DNA from: Coix lacryma-jobi var. lacryma-jobi
Taxonomy: Eukaryota; Streptophyta; Magnoliopsida; Poales; Poaceae
Length of the DNA: 64,000 bases
Assembly: GCA_009763385.1 (NCBI GenBank)
Contig: CM019823.1
Coordinates: 172,576,503-172,640,502, forward strand
Direction of reading: 5' to 3'
In this document: piece by piece, positions 33,172 through 44,117 of the stretch
Layout: each line of letters begins with the position of its first letter
Numbering within the stretch: the stretch's first letter is position 1
Notes under the pieces: model-generated
What the model saw: the letters and a program-made list of their open reading frames with translations, nothing else
What the model was told of the DNA's origin: nothing
Databases searched by the model: none
Translations under genes and position numbers: made by a program

Positions 33172-34965
33172 TGTTGACACTGGTTAACTATCATAATTAA
33201 GAGATGAATAAATATGAAAAGGGCAAGAATATAATCACCAACAAAGATTTAAGGTTTCAACTGACAATATTCCATGAGTTTTGGTGAGTTATGATTCTGC
33301 AGGGACTAAACCAGGAAATCGGCATCAATAGCTTCCCATAGAAGGAAACCGACGGGAGATAACGTAACCCCCACGTCGGGATACTTCTAGAAGACTCCAG
33401 AAGACGTAAGAGGACACCACGACGAAGGACACCACATGGGGCTGACCTATGGGACCGACCGGTCCCACAGGGCAGACCGACCGGTCGGCCCCTGGGCCCA
33501 CTGGGCTCCGTCCTCTGCAAGCTACCTCTACCGACTCTCAGGATGCATCTCGACCGTACCTCAAGTCGGTTTGATCCAAGGGCCACGGTTCATCGCCCAG
33601 GGCTATATAAACAGACCCCTGACCCCCCTCTCAGAGAACAAGAGGCATCAGGCAATAGGCTTCAGGCAATTCATTCATCAGGGTTAGACCAACCAGAAGG
33701 AGATCAATCGGAGGCTTTAGAACTTCATCCACCTAGAATAGTAGATAGAATAGGATTAGAGGAGGCAAGCTTCGCTTGGATTCCTGATCTAGTCACGAGA
33801 AGGCTCGGTAAACCCAAGATCTTCTCTCTTGTATTAACATTATGGATCTACTTCATAATTGCTCTTCTAGTTCATCATTGTTCTTCATTGTTTATGTTCT
33901 AGTTCATGTTCATCGTCTAGTTCATCTTCTAGTTCATAATCTTGTTCTAGTTCATGTTCTAGTTCGTACTTTAGTTCTTATCGATGATCTAATTCACCTT
34001 ATTGTTCATTATTGTGTTCTAGATAGCAATACAATTGATATGATTAAGACATCAATGATTATATTCTTAGTTATAATGCTTATAGTTTGCTTTGATTATA
34101 TATTTGGCATAGATAGTTCATCTTTATGTTTATACTCATGTTCGTATAGCGCTCATCTTAAAGTACAACGGGTGGGTGATAAATGCTGTGTAGGCGTGGT
34201 GCCTATACATTATTTATCTGCGAATACGTCCTATGTTCTGGATAGAGTGGTAGATCGCGGGTGTGACAGACCTGTTGAGTCCTCTGTATTCCACCTCCCG
34301 AATATAGTGTTCAGTATGGCTCAGTTAACTCATGGTTTAAGGGTTACTATGCTTAACACCTTAGCTATGGAGTTGCCTCTTGATTATAAATATGATGTGA
34401 CCTAGCCAATGATTGCCAAATATAATTGCACTAATCAATGTATGCTATGACTTGTAATTAGAATAACTTAGGAATGTTTCTCTTTAATACCTGTTCTAAT
34501 CATCATCTTGCTAGGCAGTACTGTTCTAAGTTTATCCTTGATTGATCTGATCTCTGTTATCCTTTATCAATTATCTATATCATTTACTCTGTACCTGGTT
34601 CCTGTTCATAGTAGTTAGTGTGTTATCAGTCTTATTATAAGTGTGTGCCATGATCAATGCTGTTAAGTTCTTTCAATACTATCATACCTTGAATTGATCA
34701 GTCTCTAGGCTAAATATAAATAACGATACCTGAGACTAACTTGGCTGAAATGCCCTACAACGGGTATGTTTATCTGTGCGCTTGCGGGTAAATATCTATC
34801 TCTTAATCCAGTGCCCTGATATAATTACATTGCTAGCTTCATGTTGGGGATGACAACTTGACATTAAGTGAAGTTAGTAGTGTCCCATACACTCTTTCGT
34901 GCTTTCACTAGTTTATTATTTTATGTGACTCATTCTTAGAGTGAATCCATTAAGGAGTGTCAACA
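33172..34965 (+). repeat. 3' LTR of element D
   Basis: TGTTGACACTGG...GTGTCAACA, about 1794 bp, near-identical to 22097-23887, including the TATATAAA box (33604-33611) and the TCTAGTTCAT array. Followed by target duplication GCAAG (34966-34970). Confidence 0.93.
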
Positions 34966-34970
34966 GCAAG

Positions 34971-35250
34971 TCTTCTGAGAAGAGAGCCTGAGCTTAGTCA
35001 AAGATGAGATGAGTAAAGGAGGCTATCACAAGGGGGCAGAATATAGTTTTTACCTGTGACGTCGTTGAGTCGATGCTCTGTTGCTCCCTGTTTCAACTAT
35101 GAAAGGGGCTTTTACTGAGATCACTACTGCTGGGCGTTGGTGGAATTTTTGAGCAGAAGAGGTTTTTTCTCTTTGGTTTGGGTCAAGAGCACAGGATTGG
35201 GATTTTTGTGAGTCAAAGACAGTGGCTTGGCTGAGGTCATATTTATAGAG
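34971..35250 (-). pseudogene. Antisense gene 1 of element C, upstream exon part and promoter
   Basis: Minus strand. TATA box TATAAATA at 35240-35247. An exon-like block ends at a donor (CACAG|GTAAAAAC, boundary at 35054/35053). A 79-bp intron ends in CTCTCTTCTCAG at 34975. The next exon begins at 34974, only four bases before the target duplication of element D, and continues left of D at 22091. Intron size matches the 76 and 81 bp introns of the element B homologue. I see no clear ATG between the TATA box and the donor. Confidence 0.5.
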
Positions 35251-35751
35251 CTGTAATCTACGCATTGGAAGGCCAGGCATCAGGCTGGGGTCTTTCATGA
35301 CTATTGAGCCGATATTGGACCAAACCAAATTTGTGCTGATTCAAATGGTTCAGGGTTTTAGGGTCTAAAAGGCTGATCAAGGTTCGGCTGACAGAAGGTT
35401 ACAATTGTGAGGGGCTCAGTTTCGGTTGATTATTCGGGAAAACTCTAAATCACCAGTTGGTACTAAGGACAGAAGGATGAAGGGGTGTTAACCTGGTCCC
35501 ATCATAAACCGAAAAAAACGAAAGGGTTATTGAAGAAACTCCAAATCTGAGATAATCGATTGGATTGAACATGGTCATCAGCAGCAGCCGATGGGATGTG
35601 CATCGCCGCTGAAATAAGAAGAGAATCAGTGGCTAGTACACGAAATAGAATACACATTGATCTCAAAGGATCAATCGCAGGTTGGTGTCAGAAGGACGAG
35701 CGAAGGAGTTCTCACTTATTTACAAAAGGGGAAGCAAATTACAATAAAGAG

Positions 35752-36411
35752 TCAGTTCGTCCACTCTATTCTATTCTTAATCGGAAGATCAAAGTCAAAA
35801 GAGTCGGCCAGATCTATTCCAGCTTCTTTCATATCATCAATAGAGTGTGCCACCCTAAATTCTAGTCCTCGCTCACAGGCGTCGAAATGACGGTAGTCAG
35901 CGCCAAAATGGATCCGAACGGCATTGAAGGCGAGCGCTGCACCATAACCCATGCCGGTCCTGGAGATGTCGGGGAGAACTCGGTTGACCTCGTTCACCCG
36001 CCTTAAAGCCGTCGTGCCTGGCACATTGGCTGAGACAGCAAGATCGGCGATGGCAGTTTCGAGGGAATGAAGCTTGGCCTCCAGAGCTGAAAAGGGGGAG
36101 GATCAATAAAACGGAGGAGAGGAGCAGGAAAAGAGCAGTGGGGAAGCATTTACCGATGGCCTGTTCCCGGGCAGCGTCGCGCTCTCGAGAGACTCGAGTA
36201 ATCTCCCGATTCCTCCTTTCTAGATTGAATTAAAGATCCGTGATCTTCTGAGTCAGGACTTCAGGAAAATCATCATCGACCCTCCTAAATAAAGGCAACG
36301 GTATAAGGGCAACTGCATCGTCCTCAAAACGAAAGCGATAAAGGACAACCTCTTCTTGGAGGTACTAGAAGCACCAAGCTCGAAACTATGGCGGCTCGCT
36401 TGGGAAGACAT
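35752..36411 (-). pseudogene. Antisense gene 2 of element C (GAALAF family)
   Basis: Minus strand from ATG at 36411 (MSSQASRHSFELGASSTSKK). A DDAVALIPLPLF stretch, an acidic segment, and a helical RRNREITRVSRERDAAREQA block end at donor 36153 (CATCG|GTAAATGC). Intron 36153-36087 (67 bp, ends TTTCAG). Exon 2 continues with coiled-coil DNA, then GMGYGAALAFNAVRIHFGAD and FEFDL-like acidic tail, stop at 35752. One frame break near 36330 and a stop near 36236 damage exon 1. GYGAALAF resembles HHGAALGL of antisense gene 1 in element B, so they may be one family. In this position element B has a PMD gene instead. Confidence 0.5.
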
Positions 36412-36640
36412 TTTCTAGCTGATTCGAGTGATAAGAGAGAAGAGGGTTTTCTGGAGCAGGGAAGTTCCGAATGCGTAAGCCAGACAAAGTGAAAGGAAGG
36501 CTTTAAAAGATCCCAAGTGCATCGGGAGACGAATCGGCAGGCATGGTAATTATGGCGTGTGAAGGCGGATGTTTCCAGAGGTTCCACGGTAGTGCGAAAA
36601 GGAAAAGGGAATTTTGGAATAAGACATTTATCCCAAAATT

Positions 36641-36650
36641 AGGGGGCATG
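36641..36650 (+). other. Polypurine tract of element C
   Basis: AGGGGGCATG abuts the TGTTGACACC LTR start, as in element B. Confidence 0.6.
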
Positions 36651-38174
36651 TGTTGACACCAGATTTTCGCACACGTAAAGATATGACAGGTGGGTCCAAC
36701 CAGCAGAGGGAGAAGGATTCGGCAAGCAATTAGCAGCTGTTTGGCCCTCAGAGCTTCGGCGTTTGTCTGTGCGGTCGGCTATTTCACGAGGCCATGGTTC
36801 CATTCGGGAAATGCATACTGCGAGTAAAGCTGGATTGCACGAGAAGACACATGGCGATGGAAGACACCAAATAATATAGAATCTATATCTTTTCGTATTT
36901 CTTTGTAAAGTCGTAATCGTCTAGGACTCATGTTTCGTCCGGGGTATAAATATAAGCCCTCGACCATTGTAAAACTGTTCACAACCACATCAATACAAAC
37001 CGGCCCAGCACCACTTATTCGAGTCCTTGGTCGTGTCGTCGAGTTCTTCGAGAGGAATCATCGATCCGTCGACCTCCGTAAGTACCGGCAACCTTGCTAT
37101 CATGTCTAGTATCGTGCGGCGGATTTAGATATGGTGCAAGTAGTCTCGTACGTTAAGCTTAGTATCGTGCGGCGGATTTAAGCTTATGACGGGAAGTTTT
37201 TACTTATGACTTGTATCGTGCGGCGGATTGAGTCATGAGTAAAAATAGTTATCGGCTTTGTTAGATTTGGCAGATTTAATAGATTCATTAAGTTATCATG
37301 TGTCGTATGTTTTATTTATTTAATTCGTACAACACTTTTTGCCCAATCTAGATTGATCTTCGTTCGGCCTTGTTGCATGAGTTCGCTTGTGTTTTTGCTT
37401 ATCATAAGATTATAATGGCCGAACCGACTTTCAATCTAGATTGTTACATGTTGCGGGTTCATGCATACCGATCATGTTTAGGCTTTGATAGAGCTGGGTG
37501 CCGTGCGGCAGGTACAGGTTTTAGATTAGTTTAATCATGCTTTGCTTGTATGTTTCTTCTTCATGGACCCCAGTTCGGCTAGTTTGTCGATTCTGGTTAA
37601 GCTTGAGTATGTATAGATCTGTTCAGATGTATGTGTGCTTTTAGCTTCTTATAATTAGATCGTATCATGCGGTGGATTAATCTAATTATAAGGAGTGGTG
37701 TAGATTTATAGCAAGTGGTATCATGCACTGGATTAGCTTTGCTTGAGTTTATGCCTGACGGGTTTATGAAGGCTGGACGTGCGGCAGACTAGCTAGATTG
37801 GCCTATGCATATGTTATCTGAATAGATTTGTATTTATAAGTTACCTCTTTTATTCTTTTGTCACGTATGTATTCGGCATTCAACATGTTTATGAGCTTTA
37901 TCTTTATTCTTGCCGAATGACATCTTAAACCTGTTTCGACAAACAGCTTTTATAGCTGTGTGCCGTCGTGGTTGGCTTCCAAAGCCGTACATATGGAACT
38001 GTCTGGTCTCACCCGGCATGTTCCAAGGTATTCTCACACTTTTATCCATTGTTGGTTTTCAGGTCAAACCGACTGGCACGTTTCCGGAACCAGAACACTT
38101 CGGGCACCCGATTGAAGCCAGCCTCGTTCGGCTTGCTGTGTGCCTGACGCGAGACGTCGCGTTTTGCGTCAACA
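36651..38174 (+). repeat. 3' LTR of element C (about 1524 bp)
   Basis: Starts TGTTGACACC and ends TTGCGTCAACA. TATA box TATAAATA at 36945-36952. From about 37010 it shares long stretches with LTR B (GATCCGTCGACCTCCGTAAGT, the TATCGTGCGGCGGATT repeats at about 37110, 37166 and 37211, and weaker copies near 37672 and 37721). The U3 part is only loosely similar, so B and C are sister families. Confidence 0.85.
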
Positions 38175-39049
38175 GAACTCAATTTCGTAATTTAACAGTG
38201 ATCTGGACGGGGCCTCATTTTCCCAAAAGCTCAAGGGCTAGGACGCGAGATGCGCTAGACTCAGCGCATAGTAGTATGGGGATGGCGGGTTGGTTAGGGA
38301 AAAAAGGAAGGGGTGCTTCTGCAAAAAGAACTAGAACCGGTCAGCTCGGTCTGACTCAACGCCATGTGGCGATGCCTTATTGGTGCGGTGGTGCCACGCA
38401 GGCGGAAACAAGGTGAGTTGGGCCGAGCAGCCGGTGCGAAGTGGCATGCGCAGGGGCTTGTTGGGCCGCAGTGAGGAGTGTGGGAAGGAAAAACGACCGA
38501 TGGCGCGAGCGGGCCGGTGTGCGCGATTGGGAGAGCAGGCCGACGCCGGGAGAGGATGGGAGGAGAGAGTGGGAGACGGGCCGGGCTGAGGGGAAAATAG
38601 GCCGTCAGGTGTTGGGCTGAGCGAGGGGAGGGGAGAGAGCAAGGAGCGGGCCGGACTGAAAAAAGGAGAGGGAGGGAGCCCAGTTTGCCTTTCTTCTTTT
38701 CTTTTCTTTTTGCACACCTTTTATAAATTCATTTGAAACCAAATTTTAAAACAGTTTGAAAACAAAACTAAGTTGTAAACTTTTCAAAATATTTTCCCTA
38801 GGTTTTGCAAATAAAATTAGAGTTTAGTTTTTGTAAATTTTCATAAATTTTCATTTATTTTCTAAATAGAATAAATTCGATTCGCCCTATACGGGTTTAA
38901 TAAAGATTCTTTTTTATCTAATAAAAATTATGCAACGGCATGAGTGCAACAAACATATGGTTAGAATTTTTTTTCTCCATCTAGGATTTTGGCCTTTTCC
39001 TTAATAAATTCTTATTAATTTTATTTATTTAAAAACCTGGGGTGTTACT
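38175..39049. other. Probable LTR remnant flanking element C
   Basis: No gene. A GC-rich, purine-heavy part (38280-38690) is followed by A/T-rich DNA ending AAACCTGGGGTGTTAC (39034-39049). Read on the minus strand this is GTAACACCCCAGG, like the common TGTAACACCCC start of grass gypsy LTRs. Probably the target into which element C inserted. Confidence 0.35.
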
Positions 39050-39948
39050 GTTCTTATTAATATGACAACGGACGCCCCGATGCTACTGCTCGATTCAGCT
39101 CTTTTCTGCGTCACATCGAACGCGCCGGCACCCTCACATCGGACGCTCAACCCCTGCGTCCGATGACCATGCAGAGAAGTTCCAGAAAGGGTCGAAACAC
39201 ATCGGACGCGTCCGATGGTTCGGCATCGGACACAGACCAGCGTCCGATGCTTCTTGGAAAGCACGCTCGCGCCATGTCATCACCAATTCACCGTCGGACT
39301 CTGCAACAGTGTTTCCTCAACGTCCATTGCCAGCGCCCGATGCTCCTTCAGCATCAGTCTGTATCTAGGGTTAGCCATCGGACGCTCGGCCCAGCGTCCG
39401 ATGTTGCCGCCTCCAGCGTCCGATGCTTCTAACTCAGCACCTTTCGCTTTCTAACTTCTACCCTTGCTTTCATGTGCCAACACCAAAGTGTTCCAACACT
39501 TGTGCACGAGTGCTAGCAGTTTGCAAAACATTTTCCAAGGGTTTTGTTAGTCACTCACTAGGTCTATAGCATCGATATGTTAGAGAACACCTAGTGACAC
39601 TTGAACACCGCATAAGCCGTGAATTATCTCCTCTTAATAGTACGACTATTTATCCTAAATGTGATCACACTTGCTAAGTGTCTTGATCACCAAAACAAAG
39701 AGCCCTATAGGATATACCTTTGCCTTCGGGCCTCTTTGCTCAATTTCATCTCTTTTTCATTTCACCAATGGTCAGAGCACTTGATCACTTAGTTGCACAT
39801 GGCCATTACCATCCTCCATGGTTGTCACCTTGCTAGCTCCACCACTTGGCTTGGTCTCAATCCTTTTTTATGAGCTACACATATGCTTAGTAATAGGATT
39901 AGACCAAATAGGTTTCATCAATTAGCCAAAACCAAACTTGGGCTTTCA
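39050..39948 (-). repeat. SIRE-type Ty1/copia LTR fragment with CATCGGACGC palindromes
   Basis: On the minus strand it begins TGAAAGCCCAAGTTTGGTTTTGG (right border 39948), a form typical of grass SIRE/Maximus copia LTRs. It shares CTCTTAATAGTACG with the large LTR at 58834-63932. The left part (39070-39430) is packed with CATCGGACGC and GCGTCCGATG half-sites and one full 18-bp palindrome (39200-39217). The left end is truncated. Confidence 0.6.
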
Positions 39949-40753
39949 CAGGGCCCGACGGTGGTGCGGCCAGGCTAGCACCCTCGGTGGCTCCAGCGAG
40001 GGTCTGGCCAAGGGGCGCGCTCGGTGACCTCGGTGTGGATCCACCACTCCCGGCAGCAGCGGGCGGCGGATCCTCCAACGATGACCTTCCCCTACATCGC
40101 CACTCTATCCACGGTCGACTTCCCAATTGTCGACGGCGGCACCCTCCTCACTGACAACATCACGCAGGGGAGACGAAGGCCACTCTCCAACCTGGTGGTG
40201 GTGGATCTGACAGCCCGATGGCGGATCTGGCACCCCTAGAACTCGGGTCGTCGTCATGACTGCGGATCTGGCAGCCCCTCTCCTCGACTGGTGGTGTCCG
40301 GGTCAGTAGGCTTAGATTCAGCCCATGGTGAGCTCCTGGCGGCGGCGGCGGGCTCAGTGGGCTTAGATCCAACCCATGTGTTTTTTTATTTTTTTTGTTT
40401 TCTCGGAATTCTTTACCGCAGCAGGCTACTTTGCGTGCCCGCTGCGGCAAGCCACGATTTACCGTGGCGTGGCCTCGCAAGCGGACACATGTGCCCGCCC
40501 TGGGAAATAAGAATTGCCCACTACACAAGTTTATCCTGGACGTAGTGGCAAGGCCCCGTCGGCCATGTTCCGACCCTCGTCCTCTGCCACGTCACCGTTA
40601 TCTGCTTCATGGCCGATCCGGTACAAGGTCTTCGCCAAGACCCGCCTCGCCCCCGTTGGGCCCACCGATGCCAACGACATCATTGGCGCCACGGCGGTCG
40701 GCGCGGAGGAGGATAAGGTCACATACAACACGTCTGTTGGTGCCGTCTGTATG
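39949..40753. other. GC-rich stretch, no recognised gene
   Basis: Contains short open frames and a CAGCCCATG/GGCTTAGAT direct repeat (about 40308 and 40360). A block at 40545-40750 has exon-like composition (for example KVFAKTRLAPVGPTDANDII in one frame), which may be a captured fragment, but I cannot name a family. Confidence 0.3.
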
Positions 40754-40848
40754 TACTCCCTCCGTCCCTTTTTGTTGGTCGTCCGGAAAACGTGTCTGTG
40801 AGGGAAACACGGATTTCTAGAGATAGACATTTAGGGACACATGGAGTA
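40754..40848. mobile_element. Stowaway-like MITE, copy 1
   Basis: TACTCCCTCCGTCCC on the left and GGGACACATGGAGTA on the right form imperfect terminal inverted repeats, with TA at both borders. The interior (CGGAAAACGTGTCTGTGAGG) is shared with copy 2. Confidence 0.6.
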
Positions 40849-41109
40849 TACCGTTAATTTTGCAAAATGATCCCTAATGGACTCAGGAGACAGCCAGGTC
40901 ATCGTCTGGCAAAAGGACGACCTTGGCTCGTGGTCTGAGAAGAAAGTTTCACGCAAAGTAAAAGCCCACGATCTGGTGTGGCGAAGAGAGCGACGATGAC
41001 GCCAATATTCTGTGCCAGCCTCCTTTCCCTCCCCGCCGTCGCTAGCCGCGGACTCTGTCTGACTGTTGCAAGCCGTGCCGGTGACCTCCGCACCACCGCC
41101 GCGAGCTCA

Positions 41110-41390
41110 GCCTGCCTGTTGCGAGGCCGCCGCCGAGCTCTATACTGAACTTCGCGCAGGCAACCTTCGCCCTGGCCAGCCGCCACACGAGCCGCACGAG
41201 GTCAGCCTCCCTGCTACGAGACCATCGACGAGCTCTGCACTGAGCTTCGCGCAGGCAACCTTCGCGGGCCAGTCGCCACGAGCCGCACGGGCTCAGCCTG
41301 GCTGCTGCGAGCTGTGACGGCGAGCTCCTCCATGAGCTTCACGCGGGCTGCTACTAGCCGTGAAGGCGAGCTCGCGTGCTTCACACGGGC
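41110..41390 (+). repeat. Degenerate tandem repeat, about 95-bp period
   Basis: GAGCTCTATACTGAACTTCGCG (near 41133) recurs as GAGCTCTGCACTGAGCTTCGCG (near 41230) and more loosely as GAGCTCCTCCATGAGCTTCACG (near 41321). Each is followed by GGCAACC, GCCACGAGCC and CTCAGCCTGSCTGCTGCGAG-like blocks. Confidence 0.6.
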
Positions 41391-41471
41391 AACCTCCGCC
41401 CCGCCACCGCGAGTCATGCAGGCGTCGAGTGTTGTGTGCTGGGCCAGGAACAAAAAGAACGGATGGAGAGA

Positions 41472-41565
41472 TACTCCATCCGTCCCACTGAGAGTGTCGC
41501 CCGGAAAATGTGTTTGTGAGGAAGACATGATTTTCTAATGACACTTTCAATGGGACGGATGGAGT
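41472..41565. mobile_element. Stowaway-like MITE, copy 2
   Basis: Terminal inverted repeats TACTCCATCCGTCCCA and TGGGACGGATGGAGTA are exact. The 94-bp element shares its interior with copy 1 (GGAAAATGTGTTTGTGAGGAAGACATGATTTTCTA versus a matching stretch at about 40788-40820). Confidence 0.75.
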
Positions 41566-41770
41566 ACATGAAAGCTTCTGCGTTTCATAGAGAGCGAGTA
41601 CAAGCCACCCACAGGGTTACGAAAGATCTATACATACACGATCACAGTTGTGCGTATGCATTAAATAAATTACAAACAATTAAATAAATAGACGATACGA
41701 TGTATCAATTGTTTATTTACTTGTCTATATAAAACTCATACTATTTGTGGGTTGTACATGTGCGTGACTG

Positions 41771-41848
41771 GACTACTCGGCTGACCCGCTCGTCCAGACT
41801 GTGCTTGTCAAGGACATGCACGACGTCGTGTGGAAGTTCCACCACAGG
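41771..41848 (+). pseudogene. Auxin response factor B3-domain fragment (ARF10/16/17-like)
   Basis: Frame gives DYSADPLVQTVLVKDMHD followed by VVWKFHHR. Known ARFs of the ARF10/16/17 group have DYSADPPVQ, then AKDVHG, then VWKFRHIYR at the B3 DNA-binding domain, so order and spacing fit. The match stops right after HHR; the RGTPRRHLL motif is absent. An isolated exon fragment with no flanking gene structure. Confidence 0.6.
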
Positions 41849-42686
41849 GAAGCCTTTTCTCCCGGTAGGTCGGTCAGTATGTCCTTCCCTACCCTGTCAG
41901 CATGCCCGCAGAACAGTATACATACCCGTCGTTAGGGTTTCACCTTTATTGATTCGCTTGTAAGCCGTTATACGGCGTTATAACCCGACTCTTGATTACA
42001 GTGAGGAGTGTTTGTTGGCTGGCGTCTGTGGTTTTTATCTTCTGTATTGGGAGAGTTTTCCACGTTAAATCTTGTGTCTCTGTGGTTTGATCTTGTGTTC
42101 CTCCTCGTTGGTTCGTTTCACAACATTTCTCAGATTTTTTAGAGTTAAGAGATTTTTTATAGTTTTAAAACCTTATCAAGTATTTATTGGATTTTAAAAT
42201 AAAAAAGAAGATGAACCTCCTTGAAAATCACCTCTATCTATGCAGTTATATGTTTCAAATATTTTTGAGAGTTGAGAGGTTAAGATGTAACTTTAGATTA
42301 AAGTTCAAGAAAGCAAATCAGATTATAAAGACTGGTCATCAAGTAAAATAAATTTTGTCCAATCGGAAATGGATGGGACGAGAGACGTATCAATCGGCTT
42401 TGGGCGGACAAGGAACACGACAAGATGTATATGCGACTTCACTCACCTTCTCGAGGCTACGGTGAGAAAAATTAGCCGACACCTTCTCGAGGCTATCGCT
42501 TTTCAAGCCTTTCTTCTTCTCTCTTCCATAATTCTCACGTCTCCATGTGGAAGGCTAGGTCACTAGCTAGAGACGTGAGTCATCTAGAGCGTTGAAAATG
42601 AGCTCACACGGGGACATGACATTAAGCACCGGACATCGGCTTTATCCAGCCTGTCCATCCTTCTCTCCGGCCACGTTTTGACTGTG

Positions 42687-43429
42687 AGCATCTCCAACAA
42701 CTCCCTATATTCACTTGCTATTCTTATAATTTAGCAAAAAAACTCAAAAACACCTCTCTAACAACTCCTTATATTCACTTGCTATTTTTCTCAACTTGGT
42801 AAAATCCTTCGTCGCGCGCGTATCTTTCCGCAGTGCGGAATCAGCGCGTTTCCCGCTCGCACCTTCCCGTCCTGGTGCCCCGTGTAGATGCGGCCGTCGG
42901 CAGCCACCACGATGGCCTTCACGAGGCCGCTCCCGGAGCGGAACCCGCCCAGGTCGCGGCGGTCCCGCCACACACGCACGTTCCGCGAGTCCGTGCCCGT
43001 GTACAGCAGGTCCCCGCCGCGGCTAGCGAGTAGACGTGGCCGCCGTCCGCCTTGATGAGCGAGCCCAGGAGCCTCGTCCGCTGCTTGTTGGCCATTGCGT
43101 CGTCCGCGGCGCCGCTGGCGGTGAGCCCCGGGAGCTGCATCCACGGGGACGAGGCGTACGGCGACGCCGCCGCGCTCGCCGCGCTCGTGGTCGGCGTGGA
43201 ACACGACCCGTAGTCGTCGTAGTCGTCGTCCTCCTCCTCGTTGTCGTCCGGAGGTAGGGGAAGAAGAAACAGGCAATGACAAGCGGGTCCTATCTGTCAC
43301 CCTCTATTTTTACCAAGTGAGAGTAGCAAGTTGTTGGAGACACATCTTTTTTTTACTTGCTAAATAAAATATCAACTTGCTATAACTTAAGATATATCAA
43401 GTAAATTTTAGGGAGTTGTTGGAGATGCT
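42687..43429. mobile_element. Terminal-inverted-repeat element carrying a WD40 fragment
   Basis: Left end AGCATCTCCAACAACTCCC and right end GGGAGTTGTTGGAGATGCT are exact inverted repeats. A second internal copy of CTCTCTAACAACTCCTTATATTCACTTGCTAT follows the left end, and the matching TAGCAAGTTG/CAACTTGCTAT lies near the right end. I could not find a clear target duplication, so superfamily is open (MULE, hAT or Harbinger). The interior is GC-rich gene DNA. Confidence 0.65.
42838..43200 (-). pseudogene. WD40 repeat protein fragment (JINGUBANG-like)
   Basis: Minus strand blocks: LLGSLIKADGGHVYSLA, GGDLLYTGTDSRNVRVWRD, DLGGFRSGSGLVKAIVVA and ADGRIYTGHQDGKVR. This is the WD-repeat layout of plant JINGUBANG-type proteins (YTGSDS..IRVW, F.S.SGLVKAIV, FTGHQDGKIRVW). 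A one-base shift near 43023 splits the frames, and the fragment ends abruptly at both sides inside the TIR element. Probably captured from a host gene; no start or stop of its own. Confidence 0.7.
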
Positions 43430-44117
43430 GGACCGATTCACGAATGAATACAGTGAACCAGACAAAGGGTGATTAATTACGAAAGCAATTTAAAAATTTT
43501 CATATCTAATTTAACAAATCGCTCTAAACTAATTCAAATACAGTCTCAGTCAAGAAGACAATATATTGATATGTTAGTAAAAATAACATAGACCACTACC
43601 AGATTTCCCTTTGCTGAGTGCCTATGTCACTCGGCAAAGCTCTAAATGCATTCGGTCAAGGTTTTACCGAGCGTCATCTTCGACAAAGTACACATGAAAA
43701 AAAAGGTGACGATAAATAGCTCTTTGCCGAGTGCCTTGCTTTATTCAGTATCGAGATGACACTCGGCAAAAAAGTACTCGACAGGGTATAAATTGAAAAA
43801 ACCCTAAAAAAATAGAAAAATATTTTTTAAAATCGGAGGAGATTCAAACCCGCGACCTCTTCACGGCTAACGTAGCCGGCAAGATTTTAACCCGCGACCT
43901 CTTCCTCGCACGAAGCCTCTCCTCTACCACTTCACTACACACTCACAGCTATTCATATCCGGAATTGCTAAATTATACCCGTGTGTTTTATTGGCTGGTA
44001 ACAAACAATTTTGTGTGCGCTCGATATGCATCGTGCGTATCTATCCGTTTTGTTTGCATTGTTTCTCTGATACGAAGGGCCCACAATGTCGGTACTGTTG
44101 AAAATTGGGAGTCACGG

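Larger units (their letters stand above)
22097..34965 (+). mobile_element. Element D: non-autonomous two-LTR retrotransposon with gag and double protease
   Basis: Two LTRs of about 1.79 kb (22097-23887 and 33172-34965) flank one gag-protease gene. A 5-bp duplication GCAAG is present on both sides (22092-22096 and 34966-34970). Primer-binding site and polypurine tract are in place. RT, RNase H and integrase are absent. Gag resembles the Athila-like lineage (CSTFTIRGVERDAILLRLFP). The LTRs differ by roughly a dozen substitutions plus a few one- or two-base indels by eye, so the insertion is young. It lies within an exon of the antisense gene of element C. Confidence 0.93.
18183..38174 (+). mobile_element. 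Element C: deleted relative of element B, interrupted by B and D
   Basis: Visible parts are gag (18183-20234), protease (to about 20770), an RT/RNase H remnant (to about 21260), hairpins, antisense gene 1 (split by element D at 22096/34966), antisense gene 2 (35752-36411), polypurine tract and 3' LTR (36651-38174). The 5' LTR and gag N-terminus would lie left of element B, outside the window. The RT catalytic palm, second RNase H and integrase are absent, so this copy could only have moved with help from a full relative. Confidence 0.78.

Noticed and set aside
39949..43593. Possible Helitron gathering the gene fragments
   Set aside because: I could not identify a 5' TC start with a matching 3' hairpin plus CTRR end; at least one fragment is explained by a TIR element.
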